The notes: generated by a model not told the origin, from the sequence alone. Shown: positions 52,894-62,001, counted from the stretch's first letter. The stretch is 64,000 nt of DNA from Phyllobacterium lublinensis (GCF_020164435.1 NZ_JAIUDQ010000002.1:124001-188000), one strand, 5' to 3'. A program made the numbers and translations.

Positions 52894-53604
52894 TGTCAGC
52901 AGGCGAGGGGATATTTTTCCGGTGCTGTCCCACCATGCCGCGGGAGAGATGATCGGCATCGTAGCCACCTCAGGTTAACAGCTTGCCTTGGCGCTGGGCG
53001 TGGTTCGTAGCTCGACAGGCTCGCTATGATGAAGCTCACCATGTGGGAAGTGGGCTGTGCTGCGTTGGCATCGTCCGGTTGCAACAGCCATGCAGGATAA
53101 TGCTCCCTGCGATCCCCCACCGCCGTCATCCTTGGTCCTCGGGTTTAACCCGAGGATGACCCGAGGATCCACGAAGCTTGCCACGGAAATATTCAGTGAA
53201 ACTTATCCACGCCCTCCGAACCTCGCTTATGCTCATTGCCGTCCTTCCCGTGGGAACTGCTTCCGGAGCCGTTCGAAGTGGGAGAAGGACCGGCGCCTCC
53301 GATGGCGGGTGACGCACCCGCTGTCCGGGGAAGTTGCGTCCAAGGGTTCCCCTGCCGGTACTAAGACCGGCGCGTGCTGGACGAGCACTTTAAGGGGCGT
53401 TGGCAGTGAGCTTCCCGCAAGGGCAAGCGATCCGCCGAAGCCCCCCAAGCGGAACGGGCACGATCAAAAGTCGCCGGACGGGCGGTCTTCGGATCGCACC
53501 ATCACTACCCAAAAGACGCGCTTCGACGACCGCCCGTCTTCCCAACCATTCAATGGCCAGGCGCGAAAGCGGGCGTGGCAAGGGGAGAACGCACGGAGAA
53601 AACA
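52894..53604. other. Long gene-free stretch with a palindrome copy and a hairpin-dense segment
   Basis: No protein gene is recognised. It holds a TCCTCGGG palindrome copy (53121-53174). From 53305 to about 53428 hairpins follow closely: GCGGGTG/CACCCGC (53305-53321), GGGGAA/TTCCCC (53327-53352), GCCGGT/ACCGGC (53354-53371), GTGCT/AGCAC (53374-53388) and CTTCCC/GGG around 53410-53428. Open frames through it on both strands have no family likeness. Confidence 0.5.
53305..53428. ncRNA. Candidate structured RNA or structured leader
   Basis: Five stem-loops in 124 bases, four of them with perfect arms of 5-7 bp, lie 177 bases upstream of the Cys-rich gene and could form a leader or small RNA. It does not match tmRNA (no tag sequence), RNase P, SRP or 6S RNA as I know them. 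The strand is undetermined; a plus-strand transcript would lead into the following operon. Confidence 0.35.
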
Positions 53605-54063
53605 ATGGCAAAATCGAGGACGCGATCAACGGGAAAACTGGTTTCGTGGCTGACGTTCGACCCAAAACCCATGCCCTATTTTGCCCCGGAGAAATGTATT
53701 CGACACCCAGGGCAAACCGATGCCCAGTGGGCCTGGCAACTCGAAGCTTCCAAGAGGCATGCACGGATGTACTCGGTGGCGCTGGCGAATTTTCAAGTGG
53801 TAGCCACCGCCTATGGTTACCACAAGACATGCAACAAGCCGGAATGTCGACGCAAAAAAAGGTGCGTGGGACGACGTCCGGCAATGCCGGAAGACGACTA
53901 TCCACGTCCGTTCTTCCCTATTTGCAGCACAATCGACATGGCAGAACGTGTGATCGAAGGCGTACGCGAAATGTGCGAAATCATGCGTTCGGGATATGTG
54001 CCGATGTTTGCCCCAGACGGCAGCTTACATCCGGGTGAGGAAATGGTAGAAGACGAAACATGA
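53605..54063 (+). CDS. Conserved protein with a Cys-rich CNKPECRRKKRC motif
   Basis: 152 residues. The central stretch CNKPECRRKKRC looks like a zinc or metal site (Cys-x4-Cys-x5-Cys), and AQWAWQLEASKRHARMY suggests a helical part. No known family is recognised. ATG 53605 is preceded by CGGAGAAAACA. The stop overlaps the SelW-like start by 4 bases (ATGA), so it is first of a tightly packed three-gene group with the SelW-like protein and the SorC regulator. Confidence 0.68.
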   Translation: MAKSRTRSTGKLVSWLTFDPKPMPYFAPEKCIRHPGQTDAQWAWQLEASKRHARMYSVALANFQVVATAYGYHKTCNKPECRRKKRCVGRRPAMPEDDYPRPFFPICSTIDMAERVIEGVREMCEIMRSGYVPMFAPDGSLHPGEEMVEDET

Positions 54064-54458
54064 CCACCACGAAACCACGCATCACCATTCTCTATTGCAC
54101 TCAATGCAGCTGGCTCCTCCGTTCCGCCTGGATGGCGCAGGAGCTGCTGTCCACCTTTGGCGCCGATCTCGGCGAAGTGGCGCTCATCCCCGGCACGGGC
54201 GGGGTTTTCGAGGTCCGTGTCGACGGCGATCTGGTCTGGGAGCGCAAGCGCGATGGCGGCTTTCCGGAGGCCAAGGTGCTGAAACAGAAAGTGCGCGACG
54301 TCGTCTGGCCCGAGCGCGATCTCGGACACTCCGACGGGCACAAGAAAGCCGGCGTCCCCATCAGCGACGAGCACCGCGAGGAGCTCAAGGATGGGGCAGA
54401 CGGGGTCCCCATCAGCGACGAGCACCGCGAGGAGCTTAAGGATGGGGCAGACAAGTGA
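54060..54458 (+). CDS. SelW/SelT (Rdx) family protein with a duplicated C-terminal segment
   Basis: 132 residues. RITILYCTQCSWLLRSAWMA holds the redox CxxC pair (Cys13, Cys16) of the selenoprotein W-like thioredoxin fold; bacterial members use Cys, as here. GTGGVFEVRVDGDLVWERKRDGGFP completes the domain by residue 90. After residue 97 come two copies of a 17-residue unit (VPISDEHREELKDGADG and the same with a final K). The unit is acidic and helical. The gene overlaps neighbours by 4 bases on each side (ATGA, GTGA). Function unknown; a redox role is expected. Confidence 0.85.
   Translation: MTTTKPRITILYCTQCSWLLRSAWMAQELLSTFGADLGEVALIPGTGGVFEVRVDGDLVWERKRDGGFPEAKVLKQKVRDVVWPERDLGHSDGHKKAGVPISDEHREELKDGADGVPISDEHREELKDGADK
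54351..54452 (+). repeat. Tandem 51-bp repeat in the SelW-like gene
   Basis: Units 54351-54401 and 54402-54452 differ by only two or three bases, so the duplication is recent. Each encodes 17 residues, keeping the frame. Number of copies could vary between strains. Confidence 0.85.
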
Positions 54459-55408
54459 GTAAGCCGGAAGTTACCACGACCAAGCTGGACGACGCGGCGC
54501 GTGCCGGCTGGCTCTATTATGTTGCCGGCAATACCCAGGACGAGATAGCTGCCAAACTCGGCATATCGCGCCAATCGGCGCAGCGCATGGTGTCGCTCGC
54601 CGTGTCGGAAGGGCTGGTGAAGGTCAGGCTTGACCACCCGATCGCCCATTGCCTCGATCTTGCCGAACAGCTCAAGCAGCGCTTCGGCCTGAAAATGGCC
54701 GAAGTGGTGCCGACCGATCCGGGTTCGAGCTCGACAACCCTTGGCGTTGCCGATGCAGCGGCAGCAGAGATGACGCGCTGGCTCCGGTCGGATGTGCCGA
54801 TCATCCTAGGCATCGGCACCGGCCGCACGCTCAAGGCGGCGATCGAGCAGCTGTCGCCGATCGAGTGTCCTCAGCACAAGGTGGTGTCGCTGACCGGGAA
54901 CATTTCCCCCGATGGTTCGGCGGCTTATTACAACGTCATCTTCAACATCGCCGACAAGATCAAGGCGCGCTCGTTCCCCATGCCGCTTCCGGTCATCGCC
55001 TCCTCGCCAGAGGAGCGCGAACTGCTGCACAGCCAGGCGATGATCCGCCCCGTGCTGGAATTGTCGGCGCGGGCAAACGTTGCCTTTGTCGGCATAGGCG
55101 ACCTCGAGGAGGATGCGCCGCTCTTTATCGACGGCTTCATATCACGCGAGGAACTGCAGGCCCTTCGGGCCGCGGGTGCGGTATGCGAAATCATCGGTCG
55201 CGCGTTCAATGAAAATGGCGAGCCTATCGGGGGCCTGACCAATGACCGCGTTGCCAGCGCCCAGATACCGCCGCGCGAGACCGCGCTTGTCATCGCCACT
55301 GCCAAGGGGCCGAAAAAGCTCCCGGGTATCGTCGCGGCCATAAAAGGCGGCCTTATCAATGGCTTGATCACCGACGAGCATACCGCGGAAATCCTGCTCT
55401 CGCGCTAA
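54455..55408 (+). CDS. SorC/DeoR-type sugar-binding transcriptional regulator
   Basis: 317 residues. The N-terminal HTH (AGNTQDEIAAKLGISRQSAQ) is followed by the SorC sugar-phosphate-binding fold: LGIGTGRTLKAAIEQL, NISPDGSAAYYNV, AFVGIGDLEED and AIKGGLINGLITDEHTA. It starts with GTG 54455, overlapping the SelW stop by 4 bases. It should control the polyol operon that begins 113 bases downstream; an inverted repeat (55468-55500) lies in between. Confidence 0.9.
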   Translation: MSKPEVTTTKLDDAARAGWLYYVAGNTQDEIAAKLGISRQSAQRMVSLAVSEGLVKVRLDHPIAHCLDLAEQLKQRFGLKMAEVVPTDPGSSSTTLGVADAAAAEMTRWLRSDVPIILGIGTGRTLKAAIEQLSPIECPQHKVVSLTGNISPDGSAAYYNVIFNIADKIKARSFPMPLPVIASSPEERELLHSQAMIRPVLELSARANVAFVGIGDLEEDAPLFIDGFISREELQALRAAGAVCEIIGRAFNENGEPIGGLTNDRVASAQIPPRETALVIATAKGPKKLPGIVAAIKGGLINGLITDEHTAEILLSR

Positions 55409-55467
55409 CCACCCTCCCATTGCTGCAATGCAGCGACGAATTGCCCTTGACTTGTTTCGCGCTTGTG

Positions 55468-55500
55468 TGAGTAATTGCCCATACGACAAGCAATTGCTCA
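55468..55500. promoter_or_regulatory. SorC-type operator before the polyol operon
   Basis: TGAGTAATTGC (55468-55478) and GCAATTGCTCA (55490-55500) form an inverted repeat with 10 of 11 pairs and an 11-base spacer. It is 21 bases before the SmoE start, where it could cover the promoter. TGAGCAAT-type half-sites occur in front of other SorC-family operons, as I recall. Confidence 0.65.
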
Positions 55501-55520
55501 TAACATTCGGGAGGAATCAG

Positions 55521-56831
55521 ATGTTATCAAGAACGCTTCTGCTCGGCGCCGTGTCGGTGTTCGCGCTTGCGGGTGCTGCCCATGCCGAGACGCTGACCAT
55601 CGCCACGGTCAACAATAGCGATATGATCCGCATGCAGAAATTGACCGAGGATTTCACCAAGAAGAATCCGGATATCCAGCTCGAGTGGGTCACGCTCGAG
55701 GAAAACGTGCTGCGCCAGCGCGTTACGACCGACATCGCAACAAAGGGCGGCCAGTACGACATCGTGACTATCGGCACCTACGAAGTACCGATCTGGGCCA
55801 AGCAGGGCTGGCTGCTGCCGCTCGACGGCCTCGGCGATGCCTATGACAAGTCGGACCTTTTGCCGGCTATCAGCGATGCCGTTTCGGTTGACGGCAAGCT
55901 CTACGCTTCGCCATTCTACGGCGAAAGCGCCATGGTCATGTATCGCAAGGATCTGGCCGAAAAGGCTGGCGTTACCATTCCGGAAAAGCCGACCTGGGAC
56001 CAGATTGCCGAAGCGGCAAGGAAGATGACCGACAAGTCCACCGAGACCTACGGTATCTGCCTGCGCGGCAAGGCCGGCTGGGGCGAGAACATGGCGCTGT
56101 TGACGGCGACCGCCAATTCCTTCGGCGCGCGCTGGTTCGATGAAAAGTGGACACCGCAGTTCGACCAGCCGGAATGGAAGAAGGCACTGCAGTTCTACGT
56201 CGACCTGATGAAGGAAGCCGGCCCTCCCGGAGCATCGTCCAACGGGTTCAATGAAAATCTCGCCCTGTTCCAGACCGGCAAGTGCGGCATCTGGATCGAT
56301 GCGACGGTTGCGGCTTCCTTCGTGACCAATCCCAAGGAATCCAAGGTTGCCGATCAGGTGGGCTATGCCCTGTTCCCGACTGGCGGCACCGAGAACCATG
56401 GCAACTGGCTGTGGGCCTGGAACCTTGGCGTTCCGGCTGGCACGCAGAAGGCGGAAGCCGCGCAGAAGTTCGTCTCCTGGGCGACCGACAAGGCCTATAC
56501 CGAGCTCGTGGCAAGCAAGGAAGGCTGGGCCAACGTACCTCCAGGTACCCGCAAGTCGCTCTACGCAAATCCGGAGTATGGGAAGGCTGCCGCATTTGCC
56601 AAGATCACGCTCGAGGCAATGAATGCTGCGGATACCAGCAAACCGACTGTCAAGCCGGTGCCCTATACGGGTGGCCAGTTCGTCGCCATCCCCGAATTCC
56701 AGGGCATAGGCACAGCCGTCGGCCAGCAATTCTCGGCTGCTCTCGCTGGTTCCGTCAGCGTGGATCAGGCCCTGCAGAGCGCGCAGCAGCTGACAACCCG
56801 CGAGATGACCAAGGGCGGCTATATCAAGTAG
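55521..56831 (+). CDS. smoE: Sorbitol/mannitol ABC transporter substrate-binding protein
   Basis: 436 residues. Signal peptide MLSRTLLLGAVSVFALAGA leads into an SBP_bac_1 fold, with WVTLEENVLRQRVTTDIATKGG and VGTYEVPIW-like region (IGTYEVPIWAKQGWLLPLD). Order and length match the SmoE sorbitol/mannitol-binding protein of Rhodobacter sphaeroides. ATG 55521 follows GGGAGGAATCAG. A hairpin after the stop may keep this mRNA more abundant than the permease part. Binding is in the periplasm and delivery is to SmoFGK. Confidence 0.88.
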   Translation: MLSRTLLLGAVSVFALAGAAHAETLTIATVNNSDMIRMQKLTEDFTKKNPDIQLEWVTLEENVLRQRVTTDIATKGGQYDIVTIGTYEVPIWAKQGWLLPLDGLGDAYDKSDLLPAISDAVSVDGKLYASPFYGESAMVMYRKDLAEKAGVTIPEKPTWDQIAEAARKMTDKSTETYGICLRGKAGWGENMALLTATANSFGARWFDEKWTPQFDQPEWKKALQFYVDLMKEAGPPGASSNGFNENLALFQTGKCGIWIDATVAASFVTNPKESKVADQVGYALFPTGGTENHGNWLWAWNLGVPAGTQKAEAAQKFVSWATDKAYTELVASKEGWANVPPGTRKSLYANPEYGKAAAFAKITLEAMNAADTSKPTVKPVPYTGGQFVAIPEFQGIGTAVGQQFSAALAGSVSVDQALQSAQQLTTREMTKGGYIK

Positions 56832-56843
56832 GATCCTCCTGGC

Positions 56844-56884
56844 TCCGGACGGCTTCCTGACGCGAATGTCAGGAGCCGCCCGGA
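56844..56884 (+). terminator. Long imperfect hairpin between smoE and smoF
   Basis: The arms TCCGGACGGCTTCCTGAC and GTCAGGAGCCGCCCGGA pair over about 16 bp with one bulge and one mismatch, loop GCGAAT, followed by CCTCCTTTT. It may work as a partial terminator or a 3' stabiliser of the smoE message. Confidence 0.65.
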
Positions 56885-56936
56885 CCTCCTTTTACAGAGC
56901 TCCGCTTTTCAGCAATCGCTGCATTGGAAACCAACA

Positions 56937-57809
56937 ATGGCTACGCTTCAGACACGCGCGACTGCCCGTATCATGATGTCCCCCGCTGTCATCCTGCTGT
57001 TTCTGTGGATGATCGTGCCGCTTGTCATGACGTTGTACTTCTCGTTCCTGCGCTACAATCTCTTGATGCCTGGAACCGAGGAATTTGTCGGCTTTCTCAA
57101 CTATCAATATTTCCTCACCGACCCGGCATTTTTCACCGCACTTAAAAACACGCTGGTGCTGGTAGGCGGCACGTTGCTGATCACGGTGATCGGCGGGATA
57201 TTGCTGGCGCTGGTGCTGGATCAGCCATTCTTTGGGCAAGGAATTGTCCGGCTATTGGTGATAGCGCCGTTCTTCGTCATGCCGACCGTGTCTGCGCTGG
57301 TGTGGAAAAACATGCTGATGCATCCGGTCAACGGCCTCTTTGCCTGGATCGCACGCTCGTTCGGGTTCCAGCCGATCGACTGGTTCGCCGAAGTCCCGAT
57401 GTTCTCGATCATTCTGATTGTCGCCTGGCAATGGCTGCCCTTTGCCACGCTCATCTTGCTAACTGCCTTGCAGTCGCTTGACGGCGAACAGATCGAGGCG
57501 GCGGAGATGGATGGCGCGGGAGCGTTCTCGCGCTTCTTCTACCTGGTACTGCCGCACATGTCGCGGGCGATCACCGTCGTAATCCTTATCCAGACGATCT
57601 TCCTGCTCAGCGTCTTTGCCGAAATACTCGTCACCACCAATGGCGGTCCGGGCATCCAGACGACAAACATTACCTATCTCATCTATGCGCAGGCACTATT
57701 GCAATTCGACGTGGGCGGCGCATCGGCCGGCGGCATTGTGGCGGTCATCCTTGCCAATATCGTCGCCTTCTTCCTCATTCGCCTCATCGGCAAGAACCTG
57801 GAGAGGTAG
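56937..57809 (+). CDS. smoF: Polyol ABC transporter permease
   Basis: 290 residues with six membrane segments and the EAA-like coupling loop (EQIEAAEMDGAGAFSRFFYL). It belongs to the MalF-type permeases of CUT1 transporters. It lies 105 bases after smoE, beyond the hairpin, and 4 bases before the second permease. Confidence 0.92.
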   Translation: MATLQTRATARIMMSPAVILLFLWMIVPLVMTLYFSFLRYNLLMPGTEEFVGFLNYQYFLTDPAFFTALKNTLVLVGGTLLITVIGGILLALVLDQPFFGQGIVRLLVIAPFFVMPTVSALVWKNMLMHPVNGLFAWIARSFGFQPIDWFAEVPMFSIILIVAWQWLPFATLILLTALQSLDGEQIEAAEMDGAGAFSRFFYLVLPHMSRAITVVILIQTIFLLSVFAEILVTTNGGPGIQTTNITYLIYAQALLQFDVGGASAGGIVAVILANIVAFFLIRLIGKNLER

Positions 57810-57813
57810 AGCC

Positions 57814-58644
57814 ATGGCCCGCGCAGTCACCACCCGACGCAAGATGACTTTCACCATCATCGGCTGGGCGATCGGCTTTGTGATCTTCTTCCCGATCCTG
57901 TGGACGTTCTTGACCAGCTTCAAGACTGAAGGAACCGCAATCGCAACGCCGCCGCAGTTCCTGTTTTTCGACTGGACTATCGAAAACTATCATGAGGTGC
58001 AAAGCCGTTCCAATTACATGAAGCATGTGACCAACTCGGTTGTCATCTCGGTGGGGTCGACGTTGATTGGCCTTGCGCTTGCCATCCCCGCTGCCTGGGC
58101 CATGGCTTTTTCGCCTACGAAGCGCACAAAGGACGTCCTGATGTGGATGCTTTCCACCAAGATGATGCCGCCTGTCGGCGTTTTGGTGCCGCTCTACCTG
58201 ATCTTCCGCGATTGGGGTCTGCTTGATACGCGTCTTGGTCTTGTTGGGATTTTGACCATGATCAACCTGCCGATCATCGTCTGGATGCTCTACACCTATT
58301 TCAAGGAAATCCCGGGCGAGATACTTGAGGCGGCGCGCATGGATGGTGCGTCGCTGATGAAAGAGATCGTTTACGTGCTGACGCCCATGGCTGTGCCCGG
58401 TATCGCATCGACCATGCTTCTCAACATCATCCTTGCATGGAACGAGGCATTCTGGACATTGAACCTTTCGGCCGCAAATGCGGCGCCGCTTACTGCATTC
58501 ATCGCGTCCTATTCCAGTCCGGAGGGCCTGTTCTGGGCCAAGCTGTCGGCCGCATCCACCATGGCGATTGCTCCCATTCTCATCATGGGGTGGTTCTCGC
58601 AAAAGCAATTGGTTCGCGGCCTGACGTTCGGCGCGGTGAAATAG
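57814..58644 (+). CDS. smoG: Polyol ABC transporter permease
   Basis: 276 residues, MalG-type permease: six membrane segments, coupling loop (EILEAARMDGASLMKEIVYV) and the family end GLTFGAVK. It forms the channel with SmoF. ATG 57814, 4 bases after smoF, with GGAGAGGTAGAGCC upstream. Confidence 0.92.
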   Translation: MARAVTTRRKMTFTIIGWAIGFVIFFPILWTFLTSFKTEGTAIATPPQFLFFDWTIENYHEVQSRSNYMKHVTNSVVISVGSTLIGLALAIPAAWAMAFSPTKRTKDVLMWMLSTKMMPPVGVLVPLYLIFRDWGLLDTRLGLVGILTMINLPIIVWMLYTYFKEIPGEILEAARMDGASLMKEIVYVLTPMAVPGIASTMLLNIILAWNEAFWTLNLSAANAAPLTAFIASYSSPEGLFWAKLSAASTMAIAPILIMGWFSQKQLVRGLTFGAVK

Positions 58645-58662
58645 GATTTCAGGGAGGATATA

Positions 58663-59661
58663 ATGGGAAGTATTACGCTCCAAAAAGTATCGAAGTCATT
58701 TGGAACTACCTCGGTCATCCCGGAAATCGACCTCGAAATCAATGACGGAGAATTCGTTGTCTTCGTTGGCCCCTCGGGCTGCGGAAAATCGACCCTGTTG
58801 CGCATGATCGCAGGGCTTGAGGACCTCAGCGGCGGGCGCATCATCATCGATGGCAAGGACATGTCCAACGAGGCTCCGGCAAAGCGGGGACTGTCGATGG
58901 TGTTCCAGTCCTATGCCCTTTATCCGCACATGAGCGTGTACGGCAACATTGCCTTTCCGCTGAAAATGGATGGCCAGGACAAGACGGCGATCGACAAGAA
59001 GGTCAAGGATGCGGCCCACATCCTCAACCTCACCAATTATCTGGACCGGCGGCCCGGACAACTGTCCGGTGGACAGCGCCAACGCGTCGCCATCGGTCGT
59101 GCCATCGTGCGTCAGCCCAAAGCATTCCTTTTCGACGAGCCTCTATCCAATCTGGATGCCGCGCTTCGCGGCAACATGCGGCTGGAGATCAGTGACCTGC
59201 ATCATCAACTCGCAACGACGATGATCTATGTGACCCACGACCAGGTGGAAGCCATGACGATGGCTGACAAGATCGTCGTGCTCAATGCCGGTCGGATCGA
59301 ACAGGTTGGATCACCGCTGGAGCTCTATCGCAACCCGCGCAACGTTTTCGTTGCGGGCTTCATAGGTTCCCCGCGCATGAACCTGATCGAGGGTCAGGAA
59401 GCGGCAAGGCAGAACGCGGTAACCCTTGGCGTCCGGCCCGAGCATGTTCGCATATCGAAGACTGAAGGTGTGTGGAAGGGTATCGTCGGCGTAACCGAAC
59501 ATCTCGGCTCCGATACATTCATCCACGTTCAGGCGGATGGCGTTGGCAAAGTCACGGTGCGCACGGATGGCGACTTTGCGGCAGAACACGGACAGCCGGT
59601 CTTTCTGACACCTGAATCGGCACGGCTCCACCGGTTCGATGCCGATGGCCAGGCAATTTGA
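58663..59661 (+). CDS. smoK: Polyol ABC transporter ATPase
   Basis: 332 residues, single-domain CUT1 ATPase (MalK/UgpC type). Walker [12 protein letters not shown], signature [16 protein letters not shown], Walker [16 protein letters not shown], switch [13 protein letters not shown]-terminal regulatory domain with TOBE-like repeats ([22 protein letters not shown]) follows. It powers SmoFG. GGGAGGATATA precedes the ATG. Confidence 0.94.
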   Translation: MGSITLQKVSKSFGTTSVIPEIDLEINDGEFVVFVGPSGCGKSTLLRMIAGLEDLSGGRIIIDGKDMSNEAPAKRGLSMVFQSYALYPHMSVYGNIAFPLKMDGQDKTAIDKKVKDAAHILNLTNYLDRRPGQLSGGQRQRVAIGRAIVRQPKAFLFDEPLSNLDAALRGNMRLEISDLHHQLATTMIYVTHDQVEAMTMADKIVVLNAGRIEQVGSPLELYRNPRNVFVAGFIGSPRMNLIEGQEAARQNAVTLGVRPEHVRISKTEGVWKGIVGVTEHLGSDTFIHVQADGVGKVTVRTDGDFAAEHGQPVFLTPESARLHRFDADGQAI

Positions 59662-59679
59662 AATGATAGGCAAGCTGAA

Positions 59680-60456
59680 ATGAACAGACTGGAAGGCAAG
59701 ACGGCATTCATCACGGGTTCGGCACGCGGCATTGGTCGGACATTCGCTGAGGCATACCTGCGCGAGGGCGCTGCCCATGTGGTGATAGCCGATATCAATC
59801 TGGAACGCGCCCAGGCGACAGCCAAGGAGCTTGGCGGCGGCGCATACGCGGTTCGTCTCGACGTTACAGACCAAAGTTCGATAGACGGAGCTGTCGGCGA
59901 GACAGTCGACAGGTTCGGCGGTATCGACATCCTCGTCAACAATGCAGCGTTGTTCGATCTCGCGCCGATCGTGGAAATCACGCGTGAAAGCTATGAAAAG
60001 CTTTTCGCTGTCAATTTTTCGGGGACGCTGTTCACCTTGCAAGCCGTTGCGAGGACGATGATTGCACGCGGCAAGGGTGGCAAGATCATCAACATGGCCA
60101 GCCAGGCAGGGCGACGTGGGGAGCCGCTGGTTGCCATCTATTGCGCAACGAAGGCCGCGGTCATCAGTCTTACCCAGTCGGCCGGGCTCAACCTGGTCGA
60201 GCACGGTATCAATGTGAATGCGATAGCACCCGGAGTAGTCGATGGCGAGCACTGGGAGGGCGTGGATGCACTCTTTGCCAAATATGAGAACAGGCCACGG
60301 GGCGAGAAGAAGCGGCTCGTCGGTGAAGCAGTGCCCTATGGGCGTATGGGTACCGCTGATGATCTGACCGGCATGGCGATATTTCTCGCAAGCAGCGAGA
60401 GCGATTATGTCGTTGCCCAAACCTACAATGTCGACGGCGGCAACTGGATGAGCTGA
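59680..60456 (+). CDS. smoS: Sorbitol dehydrogenase (SDR type)
   Basis: 258 residues of a classical short-chain dehydrogenase. TGSARGIGRTFAEAYLREGA is the NAD loop, NNAALFDLAPI and the Tyr-x-x-x-Lys of IYCATKAAVI carry the catalytic residues, with Ser of MASQ upstream. It resembles SmoS, which oxidises D-sorbitol to D-fructose (and can act on galactitol). It is 18 bases behind smoK in the same operon. Confidence 0.92.
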   Translation: MNRLEGKTAFITGSARGIGRTFAEAYLREGAAHVVIADINLERAQATAKELGGGAYAVRLDVTDQSSIDGAVGETVDRFGGIDILVNNAALFDLAPIVEITRESYEKLFAVNFSGTLFTLQAVARTMIARGKGGKIINMASQAGRRGEPLVAIYCATKAAVISLTQSAGLNLVEHGINVNAIAPGVVDGEHWEGVDALFAKYENRPRGEKKRLVGEAVPYGRMGTADDLTGMAIFLASSESDYVVAQTYNVDGGNWMS

Positions 60457-60468
60457 CGTTTTCCTGCA

Positions 60469-60483
60469 CTGCGGCAACCGCAG
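60469..60483 (+). other. Short intercistronic hairpin between smoS and mtlK
   Basis: CTGCGG-CAA-CCGCAG is a perfect 6-bp stem with a 3-base loop, 12 bases after smoS. No T-run. It may stabilise the upstream message. Confidence 0.45.
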
Positions 60484-60519
60484 CCAGGTGCACCTTATGT
60501 GAAAGAGGGGTGAATCCCG

Positions 60520-61998
60520 ATGACTGTCAAACTCTCAAAAGCCACCCTGCAAAAATTGCCGCAAAGCGTCGGCGCTCCCCGCTACGACCAGTCCGAACTG
60601 AAGGCCGGTATCGTTCATTTTGGCATCGGCAATTTTCATCGTGCACATCAGGCCGTCTATCTCGATGAACTGTTCAATGCGGGCACTGACCACGAATGGG
60701 CCATCGTCGGAGCTGGGGTTCTTGCCTCCGATGAAACCATGCGACAAAAGCTGGCGGCACAGGATTGGCTGACGACCGTCGTTGAGCAGGACAGCGGCCA
60801 CAGGATTGCCCATGTGACGTCGTCGATGATCGATTACCTGGAACCTGGACAGACCGGTAATACCATAGCGCGGCTCGCTGACCCGGCTATCCGCATCGTC
60901 TCATTGACGATTACCGAAGGCGGTTATTTCATTGATCCTGCCTCAGGTGTTTTCAATCCAAAACATCCGGCCATCGTCGCCGACGCAGCAAACATCAAGG
61001 ATCCAAAAACGGTGTTCGGCCTTATCCTCGCCGGGTTGATCCGCCGTCGCGACGAAGGTACAGCGCCGTTTACGGTGATGTCCTGTGACAACATACCTGG
61101 CAATGGCCATGTCACAAGCGATGCGATCAGTGGGCTTGCCGCACTCGTCGACCCAAAACTTGCCGAGTGGGTCAAGGACAATGTTGCGTTTCCAAACAGC
61201 ATGGTTGACCGTATCACGCCGGCCACGACTGACCGTGAGCGCAATTTGTTGGCCACGGATTTCGGTGTCGAGGACAATTGGCCGGTTTTCTGCGAACCAT
61301 TCAAGCAGTGGGTGCTGGAAGACCACTTTCCAACAGGACGTCCTGCGTTGGAAAAGGTGGGCGTCACTTTTGTTAAAGATGTGGCCCCCTATGAGTTGAT
61401 GAAAATTCGCATTCTCAATGGCGGACACGCGGCCATTGCCTATCCGGCAGCGCTCATGGACATCCACTTCGTCCACGAAGCCATGGAAGAACCATTGATC
61501 CGCGACTTCCTCACCAAGCTTGAGTCCGAGGAAATCATTCCGGTGCTGCCACCTGTTCCGGACATGCCCTTCGATGACTATTTCGCTCTCATCGTCCGGC
61601 GCTTCTCCAATCCAAAGATCGGCGATACGATCCAGCGCCTCTGCCAGGATGGCTCCAATCGGCAGCCAAAGTTCATTCTGCCGACGACTGCGGACCGTCT
61701 CAGAGCTGGCAAGAGCATAACTGGATTGTCACTGGTTTCAGCGCTCTGGTGCCGGTTTTGTGCCGGGACGACAGATAGCGGCAAGCCGACAAACTATCTC
61801 GATGCAAGCGCAGAGCGATTGAAGGTCGAAGCCTTGAAGGCAAAGGCCGATCCGAAAGCGTTTCTTGCGATGAGCGACATTTTCGGCGATGTTGGAACGT
61901 CTCCGGTTTTTGTCGAATCGTTCTCGCGAATCCTCCGGACACTTTGGGACAAGGGCGCGCGTGAAACCTTGAAGCTCTATCTGTCAAGCAAGCTTTGA
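60520..61998 (+). CDS. mtlK: Mannitol 2-dehydrogenase (long-chain type)
   Basis: 492 residues, matching MtlK. GIVHFGIGNFHRAHQAVYLD at the start and the catalytic KIRILNGGHAAIAYPAAL (Lys-x4-Asn-x2-His) mark the polyol-specific long-chain dehydrogenases. It oxidises D-mannitol to D-fructose and often D-arabitol to D-xylulose with NAD. In the SmoE-K/SmoS operon it gives the locus a second polyol route. Confidence 0.94.
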   Translation: MTVKLSKATLQKLPQSVGAPRYDQSELKAGIVHFGIGNFHRAHQAVYLDELFNAGTDHEWAIVGAGVLASDETMRQKLAAQDWLTTVVEQDSGHRIAHVTSSMIDYLEPGQTGNTIARLADPAIRIVSLTITEGGYFIDPASGVFNPKHPAIVADAANIKDPKTVFGLILAGLIRRRDEGTAPFTVMSCDNIPGNGHVTSDAISGLAALVDPKLAEWVKDNVAFPNSMVDRITPATTDRERNLLATDFGVEDNWPVFCEPFKQWVLEDHFPTGRPALEKVGVTFVKDVAPYELMKIRILNGGHAAIAYPAALMDIHFVHEAMEEPLIRDFLTKLESEEIIPVLPPVPDMPFDDYFALIVRRFSNPKIGDTIQRLCQDGSNRQPKFILPTTADRLRAGKSITGLSLVSALWCRFCAGTTDSGKPTNYLDASAERLKVEALKAKADPKAFLAMSDIFGDVGTSPVFVESFSRILRTLWDKGARETLKLYLSSKL

Positions 61999-62001
61999 CG
62001 A

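Noticed and set aside
53305-53428. tmRNA, RNase P, SRP or 6S RNA in the hairpin-rich segment
   Set aside because: No tag reading frame, no RNase P or SRP core sequences, and no 6S-like open bubble were recognised.
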